Notes under the pieces: generated by a model
What the model was told of the DNA's origin: nothing
The model's input: only the letters and a program-made list of their open reading frames with translations
Databases searched by the model: none
Translations under genes and position numbers: made by a program
Shown: positions 25,909-32,941 of the stretch, in pieces
Layout of the letters: each line of letters begins with the position of its first letter
How positions within the stretch are numbered: position 1 is the stretch's first letter
Source of the DNA: Nitrospiria bacterium
GTDB lineage: Bacteria; Nitrospirota; Nitrospiria; JACQBZ01
Assembly (NCBI GenBank): GCA_035517655.1
Contig: DATIYJ010000067.1
Span: 1 to 41,510 of the forward strand
Reading direction: 5' to 3'
DNA: 41,510 bases

Positions 25909-26822
25909 GCTTGCTGGTGGTGGGGACGGTCGCGCTCGATTCCGTGAAGACGCCCTTCGGCGAGGCCCGGGACGTCCTGGGCGGCTCGGCCACCTATTTC
26001 GCGACGGCGGCCAGTTATTTCACCCGGGTCCGGCTGGTCGCGGTCGTCGGCCGGGACTTTCCGGAGGAGCATCTCCGCTTTCTCCAATCGAAGGAGATCG
26101 ACTTGGCCGGGCTCCAGACACTCGACGGCGAAACCTTCCGCTGGCGGGGGGAGTATGGATTTCAGCTCAACGAGGCCCGCACGCTGGAAACCCGCTTGAA
26201 CGTGCTGGAGCGCTTCCGGCCCGTCCTCCCGCCGTCCCACCGGGCGTCCGAGATGGTCTTCCTGGGAAATATCGACCCGGTCTTGCAGCAGGAGGTGCTG
26301 GGCCAAATCGAAAAACCCCGCCTCGTCGCCTGCGACACCATGAATTTCTGGATCGACGGAAAACGGGACGAATTGAAGCGGACGCTCAAGCGGGTCGACA
26401 TCGTGATCATCAACGACGGGGAGGCCCGGGAGCTGGCCGGCGAGGCGAACCTGGTCCGGGCGGCGCGGGCGATTCTGTCCGGCGGCCCGAAGACGCTGAT
26501 CATCAAGCGGGGGGAGTACGGCGTGCTGATGTTCAGCGAAAAAACGGTGTTCGCGGCCCCGGCCTATCCCCTGGAGGCGGTTTTCGATCCGACCGGGGCG
26601 GGAGACAGCTTTGCCGGGGGCTTCATGGGATATCTGACCCAGAGCGGCGACCTGAGCGAGGCCGGAATCCGGCGGGCGGTCATCTTCGGCAGCGTGATGG
26701 CGTCGTTCAACGTCGAGTCCTTCAGCCTGGACCGGCTCCGCGGACTGACCCGGCCGGAGATCGACGACCGGTACCGGGAATTCGCGCGGCTGACGTTTTT
26801 TCAGAACCCGAAGGAGCTCTGA
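25905..26822 (+). CDS. PfkB-family carbohydrate or nucleoside kinase
   Basis: The 305-residue ribokinase-like protein shows the first PfkB signature region VLGGSATYFATAASYFTRVR near 25-44. The second, DPTGAGDSFAGGFMGYL near 228, contains the anion-hole GAGD with the catalytic Asp. Substrate is not determined by sequence. The overlap with mtnP raises the possibility of a role in ribose or nucleoside salvage from methylthioadenosine, such as an adenosine or ribose kinase. The same gene pair occurs in related orders known to me, but this function is inference. Confidence 0.85.
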   Translation: MSLLVVGTVALDSVKTPFGEARDVLGGSATYFATAASYFTRVRLVAVVGRDFPEEHLRFLQSKEIDLAGLQTLDGETFRWRGEYGFQLNEARTLETRLNVLERFRPVLPPSHRASEMVFLGNIDPVLQQEVLGQIEKPRLVACDTMNFWIDGKRDELKRTLKRVDIVIINDGEARELAGEANLVRAARAILSGGPKTLIIKRGEYGVLMFSEKTVFAAPAYPLEAVFDPTGAGDSFAGGFMGYLTQSGDLSEAGIRRAVIFGSVMASFNVESFSLDRLRGLTRPEIDDRYREFARLTFFQNPKEL

Positions 26823-26838
26823 GCCTCCGGGATCGTTT

Positions 26839-26847
26839 TGCTATAAT
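26839..26847 (+). promoter_or_regulatory. Extended -10 promoter for the TPR-rodZ genes
   Basis: TGCTATAAT combines a perfect TATAAT with the TGn extension. No recognisable -35 box is needed for such promoters. Transcription would start near 26854. The same TGCTAT core appears at 31581, 33227 and 38436. Confidence 0.55.
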
Positions 26848-26930
26848 TAAGGCGGTATGATAAACGTGGTATTATAGAGGAGTAACATAACGGCGTGAGG
26901 CATGCATCGATGGAAGTCCTGAGGCCAATC

Positions 26931-27710
26931 ATGAGCGCTCGAACACGATGGATCGTGACGGGGGTCGTCCTGGCCGGCCTGTCCCTGTCCGGCTGCTCCG
27001 GGATGTCCAAGTCCCAGCGGGAGAAAAACGGGGAGGCCCATTACAAGCTGGGCCTGTCCTATTTGAACGACAACCAGACGCAACTGGCCTTCGTCGAGTT
27101 TCAGAAGGCGATCGAGATCAACCCGAACGACCGGGATTCCTACTACGGCCTGGGGCATATCTATTTCGGCCAGGGCAAATTCAACGAGGCCGAGAAAAAC
27201 TTCGAGCAGGCGATCCGGATCGATCCGAAATTTTCCGAGGCCCATAACTATCTCGGGACGGTGTACGAGCGGCTGTCCGATCGGGACCGCGCGGTCGCCG
27301 AGTATAAAATGGCCCTGCAAAATCCGCAATACCTGACGCCGCAATACCCCCACCGCAACCTGGCCATGGTCTATCTCAACACGAACGAGTACAAGAGCGC
27401 CATCCTGGAGTTCAAGGAGGCGCTTCGACTGCCGCCGCCACCGGACGATCCGCTCTTCAACGCGCTGGTCTACAACGGTCTGGGGCAGGCCTATTATAAA
27501 GACGGGCAGTACCGGGAGGCCGTGGACGCCTTCAACGGGGCGTTGAAGATCGCGCCGGACTATACCGAAGTCCACTACTTCCTTGGACAGACCTACTTCA
27601 AAACCGGCTCCGGCCCGTTGGCCAAGGAGGAGTTTCAGCGTGTGATCCGCCTCGCGCCGGAAAGCGATCTGGCGAAAAAAGCCAAAGAGAGCCTTGGGCT
27701 TCTCCAGTGA
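26931..27710 (+). CDS. TPR-repeat lipoprotein, PilF-like
   Basis: The 259-residue lipoprotein has signal peptide MSARTRWIVTGVVLAGLSLS with lipobox LSGC (Cys at 22). Six or so TPR units follow: AHYKLGLSYLNDNQTQLAFV, SYYGLGHIYFGQGKFNEAEK, AHNYLGTVYERLSDRDRAVA, PHRNLAMVYLNTNEYKSAIL and VYNGLGQAYYKDGQYREAVD. It resembles PilF/PilW, which helps assemble type IV pilus secretin, but no pilus genes are in the window. ATG 26931 has GAGG upstream and gives a proper signal peptide; GTG 26895 and ATG 26910 are in-frame alternatives. rodZ follows after 15 bases. Confidence 0.85.
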   Translation: MSARTRWIVTGVVLAGLSLSGCSGMSKSQREKNGEAHYKLGLSYLNDNQTQLAFVEFQKAIEINPNDRDSYYGLGHIYFGQGKFNEAEKNFEQAIRIDPKFSEAHNYLGTVYERLSDRDRAVAEYKMALQNPQYLTPQYPHRNLAMVYLNTNEYKSAILEFKEALRLPPPPDDPLFNALVYNGLGQAYYKDGQYREAVDAFNGALKIAPDYTEVHYFLGQTYFKTGSGPLAKEEFQRVIRLAPESDLAKKAKESLGLLQ

Positions 27711-27725
27711 GCTGAGGGAAGCGTC

Positions 27726-28733
27726 GTGGAATCCATCGGGGAATACCTGAAAAGAATACGCGAGGAGCACGGTCTCTCGATCGGCGAGGTCGCCCGGAGG
27801 ACCCGGATCAACCCGGGCTACATCGAGGCGCTGGAGGAGAACCGGATGGAAAAATTCCCGGGCGAGGTGTTCGCCCGGGGCTTCGTCCGGGCCTACGGAC
27901 GCTGTCTGGGTCTGGACGACGAGGACACGACGACCCGCTTCGCCCAATCGTCCCGGGCCTTCTTCCAGAAACGGGACGAGAGCCAACAGCACACCGAGCA
28001 GGCGCGCGAATCCCAGCAAAGCCGGAGGAAGGTCCAAAGCCGCGTTATCCAGGCGGTGGTCGTGGCCGCGGTGGGCCTGGGCGTCCTGATGGTATACAAT
28101 ATGAACGCCCGGCGTTCGACGGAAACGGGGGGAGGCTCCGAATCCGCCCCTTCGTCCGTGTCCGCGCCGGAGGCGCCGGCCTCCTCGGAACCGCCGCTTG
28201 AGCTGGCCGGGCCGGCCGTCAACAAACCCGCCGTCAAGGAGGCCGGGACCCCACAGGCCAACGTTCCGGCGCCCCCCAAGTCTCCGACGCTTCCCATGCC
28301 TCCGGTGGCTTCCCAGACCCCGGCGGTTTCCAAAGCCCCGGCCTCGCCCTTGCCGAAACCCCCGGTTGAAAAAATGCCGCTCGTCGTGAACCCGCCCGGT
28401 GAGCCCGCCGGGCCTCCGGTCCCCGCCCTTCCGGCGGGGCGCCCCGCGCCTCCCGTCCCATCCGCGCCGGCCGCGTCCCCGTCGCCGTTCGGAGACATGG
28501 TCCTGGTGATCGAGGCGGTGGAGTCGAGCTGGGTCTCGGCCCGGATCGACGGCGGGGATACCAAGGAAGTCTTCCTCCAGCCCGGACAGAAGGTCACTTG
28601 GAAGGCGTCGGACCATTTTCTGGTGAGCTTCGGGAACGCGGGCGGGGTGAAGATCCAGTTCAACGGCAAGTCGCTTCCGCCCTTCGGCCCGAAAGGCGCC
28701 GTCGTCAAGGACGTCAAGATCAGCCGGCAGTAG
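27726..28733 (+). CDS. rodZ: RodZ-like cell-shape protein
   Basis: The 335-residue protein has an N-terminal helix-turn-helix domain of the RodZ type (residues about 3-70, including LKRIREEHGLSIGEVARRT and GYIEALEENRMEKFPGEVF, then FARGFVRAYGR). One membrane helix lies at about 108-126 (VIQAVVVAAVGLGVLMVYNM). A long Pro/Ala/Ser-rich linker of about 125 residues follows, then a C-terminal DUF4115 domain (about 258-335, starting MVLVIEAVESSWVSARIDGG). RodZ links MreB filaments to the elongation complex. The start is GTG with GAGGGAAG upstream. Confidence 0.9.
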   Translation: MESIGEYLKRIREEHGLSIGEVARRTRINPGYIEALEENRMEKFPGEVFARGFVRAYGRCLGLDDEDTTTRFAQSSRAFFQKRDESQQHTEQARESQQSRRKVQSRVIQAVVVAAVGLGVLMVYNMNARRSTETGGGSESAPSSVSAPEAPASSEPPLELAGPAVNKPAVKEAGTPQANVPAPPKSPTLPMPPVASQTPAVSKAPASPLPKPPVEKMPLVVNPPGEPAGPPVPALPAGRPAPPVPSAPAASPSPFGDMVLVIEAVESSWVSARIDGGDTKEVFLQPGQKVTWKASDHFLVSFGNAGGVKIQFNGKSLPPFGPKGAVVKDVKISRQ

Positions 28734-28795
28734 CGCGGTTTCATCTTCCCCCTTTTCCCGCCGCAAATTTTATGATACACTTCACAACCTGTCGC

Positions 28796-28870
28796 GCCGG
28801 CGTAGCTCAGTGGTAGAGCAGCTGATTCGTAATCAGCAGGTCGGTGGTTCAATCCCACTCGCCGGCTCCA
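28796..28870 (+). tRNA. tRNA-Thr (anticodon CGU), island attachment site
   Basis: The 75-base cloverleaf has acceptor GCCGGCG/CGCCGGC and discriminator T. The D arm is GCTCAGTGGTAGAGC. The anticodon arm is GCTGA-TTCGTAA-TCAGC with CGT at 28828-28830. The T arm has the loop TTCAATC, and the 3' CCA is encoded. Its last 44 bases before the final A are repeated exactly at 30540-30583, which marks it as an integration site. Confidence 0.96.
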
Positions 28871-29395
28871 TTTATTTTCAAGCAGTTGTGAGTCTCCGAT
28901 ATTCTCAAAAGGTATTTTGCTACCACCGTTTGCTACCATGAGTTTTTTCTTGCCTTCCTCAATCAGCTTTTTCTGAGCCTCCGAATAGATCGAATCCAGC
29001 CGGTTGACGTTCGCTTTATTGCCTTTAGGGAGCCATCGGCCGTACAAATTGACCGTCAGCCGGATATCCGAGTGGCCGAGCATATCCGAGACGTAGGCCA
29101 CGGACACCCCTTCGGCCAGGAGTTGAGACGCAAAAGTATGGCGTAGGCTGTAGGGGATGAAGTGGCCCGGCAATTCTGCCCATTTCAGGACACGCTTAAA
29201 CACCTTTCGGACCTTGGATTCGTCCAGATAGCCGCCGACCTCGTTCGTGAACACGATCGAAGGGATCTCGCGGTCCTTCCCCATCGCTTCCAATTCACAT
29301 TTGACACGCCATTCTTTCAGACCCTCCGAAACCATGTCCGACATATCCACCACGCGGGGGCGGTTGGTCTTGGTGGCTTTCACCACCTGACCCAC
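28871..29395 (-). pseudogene. Tyrosine recombinase (phage-type integrase), C-terminal remnant
   Basis: About 175 residues match the catalytic half of a tyrosine recombinase: IPYSLRHTFASQLLAEGV, then VSDMLGHSDIRLTVNLYGRW, giving the box II Arg, the LGH His and the nucleophile Tyr. The preceding KTNRPRVVDMSDM block is also typical. The first catalytic Arg and the whole N-terminal DNA-binding domain are absent; similarity stops near 29395 where a GGGTCAGGTCTTTAC repeat begins. The frame has no stop before tRNA-Thr and runs on through the antisense of the tRNA and rodZ. It lies next to the tRNA end, as expected for an integrase that used this site. Confidence 0.85.
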
Positions 29396-29732
29396 AAATT
29401 GAGAGGGTCAGGTCTTTACTTTTGCATAGAACTTGAAAAATCTTATGCGCTGCTGAGCATGGCCGTTTAAAACACGTCTTCGTGCTCGCCCACATTTGTG
29501 ACAATCATATCCTTTCCCAAAATCCGATAGGTTACGAAACAGATTTCTTTCCGAAATGATTAAATTTCCAAATCCAATAAAATCTTGCTTCGTAGGTGAA
29601 ACAAATATCCATGGGGACCTGATCTTGATCTGAGGCCTACTTCCACAATCCCTTCCCGGTGTCCCTCGCCTTGCGCTCAAGCCGCCTGAAGTCATCCATG
29701 GCTCCATTTAACCCATATTAATAGCCATACTT
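29396..29732. other. Intergenic stretch of the island, no gene recognised
   Basis: This AT-richer region follows the integrase breakpoint. It begins with GAGGGTCAGGTCTTTACTTT (29402-29421), a REP-type sequence. A minus-strand open frame of 99 codons (29408-29707) has no recognisable domain and ends within the repeat. I see no supported gene. Confidence 0.5.
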
Positions 29733-29761
29733 TTGTATTGCTTTTTTCACGCGTCTATGGT
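29733..29761 (+). promoter_or_regulatory. Candidate promoter of the BrnT-BrnA operon
   Basis: TTGTAT at 29733-29738 and TATGGT at 29756-29761 are 17 bases apart. The predicted start lies about 5 bases before ATG 29773, giving almost no leader. Confidence 0.5.
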
Positions 29762-29772
29762 AGGTTATCTCC

Positions 29773-30060
29773 ATGGGGAAAACCCGCTTTGAATGGGATG
29801 AGGAGAAAGACAAGGAAAATCAAGCCAAACACAACGTCTCCTTTTCAGAGGCCCAGCAGGCGTTCCTTGACCCTCAACGTGTCATTGCCGAGGATGTTGA
29901 CCATAGCAAGGAAGAAGAGCGATTTTACTGTCTCGGCCGTGTGGGTAACGGCATCATGACTGTGAGGTTCACCTATCGCGGTGATGTCATCCGCATTTAT
30001 GGTGCGGGATATTGGAGAAAAGGGAGGAAGATATATGAAGAGGAAAATAAAATATTCTGA
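29773..30060 (+). CDS. brnT: BrnT-family toxin
   Basis: The 95-residue protein matches the BrnT (DUF497) family of RNase toxins. KTRFEWDEEKDKENQAKHN at residues 3-21 is the family opening (FEWDxxKxxxNxxKH), VSFSEAQQAFLDPQ follows, and HSKEEERFYCLGRV with RGDVIRIYGAGY make up the core strands. No ribosome-binding site is visible, in keeping with the very short leader predicted. The antitoxin gene overlaps the last 26 bases. It sits in the first segment of the tRNA-Thr island. Confidence 0.9.
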   Translation: MGKTRFEWDEEKDKENQAKHNVSFSEAQQAFLDPQRVIAEDVDHSKEEERFYCLGRVGNGIMTVRFTYRGDVIRIYGAGYWRKGRKIYEEENKIF

Positions 30061-30274
30061 AGAACCGATGGGTAAACTGAGGGTCATCAAGGATTTTCTT
30101 CCTCCGCCGGATCAGTTGGTCTTGAAGGAGGAAAACGTCAAGGTGACGATCTCTTTGAAAAAATCGAGCATTGAGTTTTTCAAGAAACAGGCCAAAAAAC
30201 AGCATACGTCGTATCAAAGAATGATCAGGCAGGTTATCGACTGGTACACGTCACATTATCAAAAGAGCGCCTAA
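30035..30274 (+). CDS. brnA: BrnA-like ribbon-helix-helix antitoxin
   Basis: The 79-residue protein starts at ATG 30035, with GGGAGGAAG just upstream. The C-terminal half reads NVKVTISLKKSSIEFFKKQA, then KKQHTSYQRMIRQVIDWY, a CopG/BrnA-type ribbon-helix-helix. Such antitoxins bind the toxin through the N-terminal part and autoregulate the operon. The overlap with brnT and toxin-first order match known BrnTA pairs. Confidence 0.87.
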   Translation: MKRKIKYSEEPMGKLRVIKDFLPPPDQLVLKEENVKVTISLKKSSIEFFKKQAKKQHTSYQRMIRQVIDWYTSHYQKSA

Positions 30275-30539
30275 CCATTGGACAGGGGAAACGGTCCCCG
30301 GATCGGGCCGTCCCTCGGTCTTAGGTTAGGCCTATTTCCATAAAGGGGTCAAGTCTGCTCTTGACTCATGTTGATGATTCTGCAAATGTCCGCCCATATC
30401 GCGAGACATTTTCGGCTACCTCTTAGCTACCACAGTGCCCATACTTAGGCATACTTGCCCAATTCATGGGTTACTCTACATCCTTCTTTTCTCATCAGGG
30501 AAGTTCCGGAAAGGTATTCTTGGAAATATCGGCGGGCTT
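30275..30539. other. Island spacer with REP-type element before the second tRNA-end copy
   Basis: No gene is recognisable. At 30335-30366 TATTTCCATAAAGGGGTCAA leads to GTCAAGTCTGCTCTTGAC, an inverted pair (GTCAAG/CTTGAC). A related element (ATTTCCATAAA, then GGTCTTGACTCC) lies at 35775-35805, again before a tRNA-end copy. Confidence 0.5.
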
Positions 30540-30583
30540 TTCGTAATCAGCAGGTCGGTGGTTCAATCCCACTCGCCGGCTCC
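30540..30583 (+). repeat. Attachment-site copy: 44-bp exact repeat of tRNA-Thr 3' end
   Basis: The bases TTCGTAATCAGCAGGTCGGT and the following 24 are identical to 28826-28869 of tRNA-Thr, covering the anticodon loop to the discriminator plus CC. Sequence diverges on both sides. This is the expected downstream att site of an element integrated in the tRNA gene. Confidence 0.92.
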
Positions 30584-30797
30584 GTATTATAGGGACTCGC
30601 GTCGCCCCCAAACCAAAGGGACCGGATACCGGATGAAGGATGCTGGCAATGGAAATATTTTTCACTCGCATTGATCATCCCGCATCTTGCATCTGATCCG
30701 CCTTCCCCTCTCGCTCGCCTTCTCGCTGGATAAATAATTTATAGGTCTTGCGTCGCCGGTGACGGGAGAGTATCCATTCAGTATGAACGGGTAAGAT
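30584..30797. repeat. Island spacer with GGGACTCGCGTCGCCCC elements
   Basis: TATAGGGACTCGCGTCGCCC at 30586 and TTTATAGGTCTTGCGTCGCC at 30738 are two more members of the hairpin family at 7350 and 10993. CCCTCTCGCTCGCCTTCTCG at 30708 matches the sequence after the copy at 7350. There is no gene in this stretch. Confidence 0.6.
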
Positions 30798-30826
30798 TTG
30801 ACTCCCGGCGAATAGTCTGTTAATGT
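30798..30826 (+). promoter_or_regulatory. Candidate promoter of the RelE-type toxin-antitoxin operon
   Basis: TTGACT at 30798-30803 and TAATGT at 30821-30826 are 17 bases apart. The predicted start coincides within a base or two with ATG 30834, which has no ribosome-binding site, so the message may be leaderless. Confidence 0.5.
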
Positions 30827-30833
30827 TGAACCT

Positions 30834-31043
30834 ATGAAAACAAATCTTAAACCGCAATTTATCACGGATGAAAAGGGGAGAAAAACCTCGGTCGTGATCG
30901 ACCTTCGGGATTACAAGAACCTCATGGAGTATCTCGAAGACTTGGAAGACGCCAATGATCTGCTGAAGGCCGAGCGGGAAGCGGCGGGGTTTATCCCCTA
31001 TGAGCGTATTCGGAAGAAACTGCGCGCCGGACGTCGGTCTTGA
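30834..31043 (+). CDS. Phd/RelB-type antitoxin
   Basis: The 69-residue protein starts MKTNLKPQFITDEKGRKTSV and continues VVIDLRDYKNLMEYLEDLED, the pattern of Phd/YefM- and RelB-related antitoxins (IxDEKGxxxxVVIxxxDYxxLxExLEDL). Its stop codon overlaps the toxin start (TTGA at 31040-31043), so the pair is translationally coupled. Confidence 0.87.
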   Translation: MKTNLKPQFITDEKGRKTSVVIDLRDYKNLMEYLEDLEDANDLLKAEREAAGFIPYERIRKKLRAGRRS

Positions 31044-31297
31044 CCTATCGCATCCTGGTCGAAAAACGGATCGAAAAGGAGTTCCGGCGCATCCCGGCAC
31101 ATGACCGGCAACGAATCGATCGGGCCATCCTCGAATTAGCCTCCAATCCTCGCCCTCACGGTTGTAAAAAACTGACGGATAAAGAAGGTTATCGTGTTCG
31201 AGTAGGGGACTATCGTGTCCTTTATGCAGTTGATGACCAGAGCAGGACGGTTGTGATTTATCGTGTCAAGATCCGCAATGAGAAGACCTACAAATAA
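31040..31297 (+). CDS. RelE/ParE-family toxin
   Basis: The 85-residue protein begins at TTG 31040. YRILVEKRIEKEFRRIPAHD, RIDRAILELASNPRPHGCKK and YRVRVGDYRVLYAVDDQSRT form the complete RelE mRNA-interferase fold. The GDYRVLY block and final basic VYRVKIRNEKTY are typical. RelE proteins cleave ribosome-bound mRNA. The stop codon at 31295-31297 is also the first three bases of the next tRNA-end copy, so the element ends exactly with this gene. Confidence 0.9.
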   Translation: MTYRILVEKRIEKEFRRIPAHDRQRIDRAILELASNPRPHGCKKLTDKEGYRVRVGDYRVLYAVDDQSRTVVIYRVKIRNEKTYK

Positions 31298-31354
31298 TCA
31301 GCGGGTCGGCGGTTCAATCCGCCTAAGGCGGATCAATCCCACTCGCCGGCTCCA
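31295..31354 (+). repeat. Attachment-site copy 3, tRNA-Thr 3' end interrupted by a palindrome
   Basis: TAATCAGCGGGTCGGCGGTT at 31295 and ATCCCACTCGCCGGCTCCA ending at 31354 correspond to the tRNA-Thr 3' end. Between them 12 bases, GCCTAAGGCGGA, are flanked on both sides by TCAATCC, as if a small palindrome (TCCGCCTAAGGCGGA) had inserted with a 7-base duplication. The following CATTTAT also matches the sequence after tRNA-Thr. Confidence 0.8.
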
Positions 31355-31360
31355 TTTATA

Positions 31361-31403
31361 ATCTGCGGTTTTGTCACTGAACCACTGATTAATTATTTCT
31401 CTT
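31361..31403 (+). repeat. Direct repeat left of the phosphoesterase gene
   Basis: AATCTGCGGTTTTGTCACTG and ATTAATTATTTCTCTT match 33026-33069 at about 84% over some 43 bases. The two copies flank the phosphoesterase gene in the same orientation. Confidence 0.65.
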
Positions 31404-31580
31404 TTTAATCCTTGTTGCGTCTGCTTGCGGAGTTTCCTCGCCATCCCGGATTTTTCATCGGTTTCTCTAATTCCTCTCAAAGGCCGTCTTCCGGTGTGAA
31501 AGCGCAAGGGCGTCGTCCGGAATCCGCCGCGAGTTTTAACCTATTGTTAATATCGCATTGAGGAAGTTGTAACAGTGCGC

Positions 31581-31589
31581 TGCTATGAT
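31581..31589 (+). promoter_or_regulatory. Extended -10 promoter of the phosphoesterase gene
   Basis: TGCTATGAT has the TGn extension and a TATGAT -10 box. Transcription would start near 31596, giving a 30-base leader with AAAAGGAGG before ATG 31628. Confidence 0.55.
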
Positions 31590-31627
31590 CGACGCGATTC
31601 AAGATTTTTAAAAAAGGAGGATCACCC

Positions 31628-32941
31628 ATGCAGGAGATGAGCATCGACGACACGTTGTTCCGGAAAAGAAAGTTCATGGATCTAAAAACAAGGGCGGCAA
31701 CACTGGGTCTGTTGCTTACGGCCTTGGCGGGCACGGCGTCCGCCCACGAAGCTTCCGTTCCCAAAGGCATTCCGAACCTGGACCACGTTTTTGTGATCAT
31801 GATGGAGAATCACGCGTACGGCCAGATTGTGGACAACCCGAACGCGCCGTTCACCAACAGCCTGGCGAAGTCCGCCAATTCCGCGACGAATTACTTCGCG
31901 ATCGCCCACCCCAGTCTGACCAACTATTTGGAAGTGGTGGGCGGATCGAACTTCGGCGTTCAAACCGACAATGCTCCGGACTGGCACAACGCCGACTGCA
32001 CCACGAACCTCGCCTCCGGGGTCGTCGCGACGGACACGCCGCCGAGTCCCGCTATTTGTCCCATCGGGGGCAGCGGAACGGACGCGGAAACGCCGGCCGT
32101 CGACTTTACGAACGAGACCTCGGGCCCTCCGGGGGAGATCAACATCGACGGCGTTCGGTCCATTCCGGCGGACAGGCATATTCTCGGCAAGACCATCGCG
32201 GACCAGTTGGTCGCCGCTGGGCTCGACTGGAAGAGCTATCAAGAAAGCCTTCCGCCGTCCGGCCCCGATACGGTCAACAACAGCGACGGCTTCTTCACCA
32301 ACAACAGCGATCTGGGCGCGGCCCTGCCGGGAGAGGGGCAGACGCAGGACAACCTGGTCGCGCTCTACGCGGTGAAACACAACCCCTTCGCCTACTTTCG
32401 CAGCGTTCAGGAAGGCGCCGACCCGCAAAACAGCTTGAAGAATGTCGCCGATTTTGAAGGCTCGCACGGCCTCTTTGCAGATCTCAGTTCCGGCGACGTG
32501 CCGGCCTTTTCCTTCGTCGCTCCGAACCAGTGCAACGACCAGCATGGACGCGGCAACGCCGGCCCCGTCTGCGAGTTCGATCCGAACGACAACGGCACGC
32601 AGGATGGGCTGAATCCCGGTTTGATCTACCGCGGCGACGTGACGTTGCAGTTGCTTGTGACCGCCATCCACAACTCGCCCGTGTGGCATGACGGCCGAAG
32701 CGCCATCGTGGTGCTGTGGGATGAGAACGATTACAGCATCGCCCCGACCAAAAACCAAGTGTTGCTGATCGTGGACACGAACTACGGCACCCGTGGGGTG
32801 CAGAGCGCGAAGTTCTACACGCACTTCTCCTTGCTCAAGTCCATCGAAGCCGGATTCGGTTTGCCGTGCCTGAACCACGCGTGCGATTCAAACGTACAGA
32901 TGATGTCGGACCTTTTTCAGATCGGAAACGGGGGACGGTGA
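31628..32941 (+). CDS. Secreted phosphoesterase (AcpA/phospholipase C-like family)
   Basis: The 437-residue protein belongs to the phosphoesterase family of acid phosphatases and phospholipases C. LDHVFVIMMENHAYGQIVDN (about residues 51-70) is the metal-binding opening with MMENH. SLTNYLEVVGGSNFGV near 97 and VLWDENDYSIAP near 365 are further core blocks. The signal peptide is RAATLGLLLTALAGTASA; the ATG at 31676 inside the same frame would give a more usual N-terminus, but AAGGAGG favours 31628. The enzyme probably removes phosphate from organic esters outside the cytoplasm. Flanking direct repeats suggest it arrived as a cassette. Confidence 0.88.
   Translation: MQEMSIDDTLFRKRKFMDLKTRAATLGLLLTALAGTASAHEASVPKGIPNLDHVFVIMMENHAYGQIVDNPNAPFTNSLAKSANSATNYFAIAHPSLTNYLEVVGGSNFGVQTDNAPDWHNADCTTNLASGVVATDTPPSPAICPIGGSGTDAETPAVDFTNETSGPPGEINIDGVRSIPADRHILGKTIADQLVAAGLDWKSYQESLPPSGPDTVNNSDGFFTNNSDLGAALPGEGQTQDNLVALYAVKHNPFAYFRSVQEGADPQNSLKNVADFEGSHGLFADLSSGDVPAFSFVAPNQCNDQHGRGNAGPVCEFDPNDNGTQDGLNPGLIYRGDVTLQLLVTAIHNSPVWHDGRSAIVVLWDENDYSIAPTKNQVLLIVDTNYGTRGVQSAKFYTHFSLLKSIEAGFGLPCLNHACDSNVQMMSDLFQIGNGGR

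Noticed and set aside
26847-28766. A 639-residue minus-strand frame
   Set aside because: It is antisense to the TPR lipoprotein and rodZ genes, both of which have clear domains and starts. No motif in the frame is recognisable.
27893-29395. A 500-residue minus-strand frame spanning integrase, tRNA and rodZ
   Set aside because: Only the first ~175 residues resemble an integrase. The rest is the antisense of tRNA-Thr and of rodZ, giving the familiar tRNA-antisense peptide pattern.
29408-29707. A 99-residue minus-strand frame in the island
   Set aside because: No domain, starts in unremarkable sequence and ends in a REP-type repeat. Not supported as a gene.
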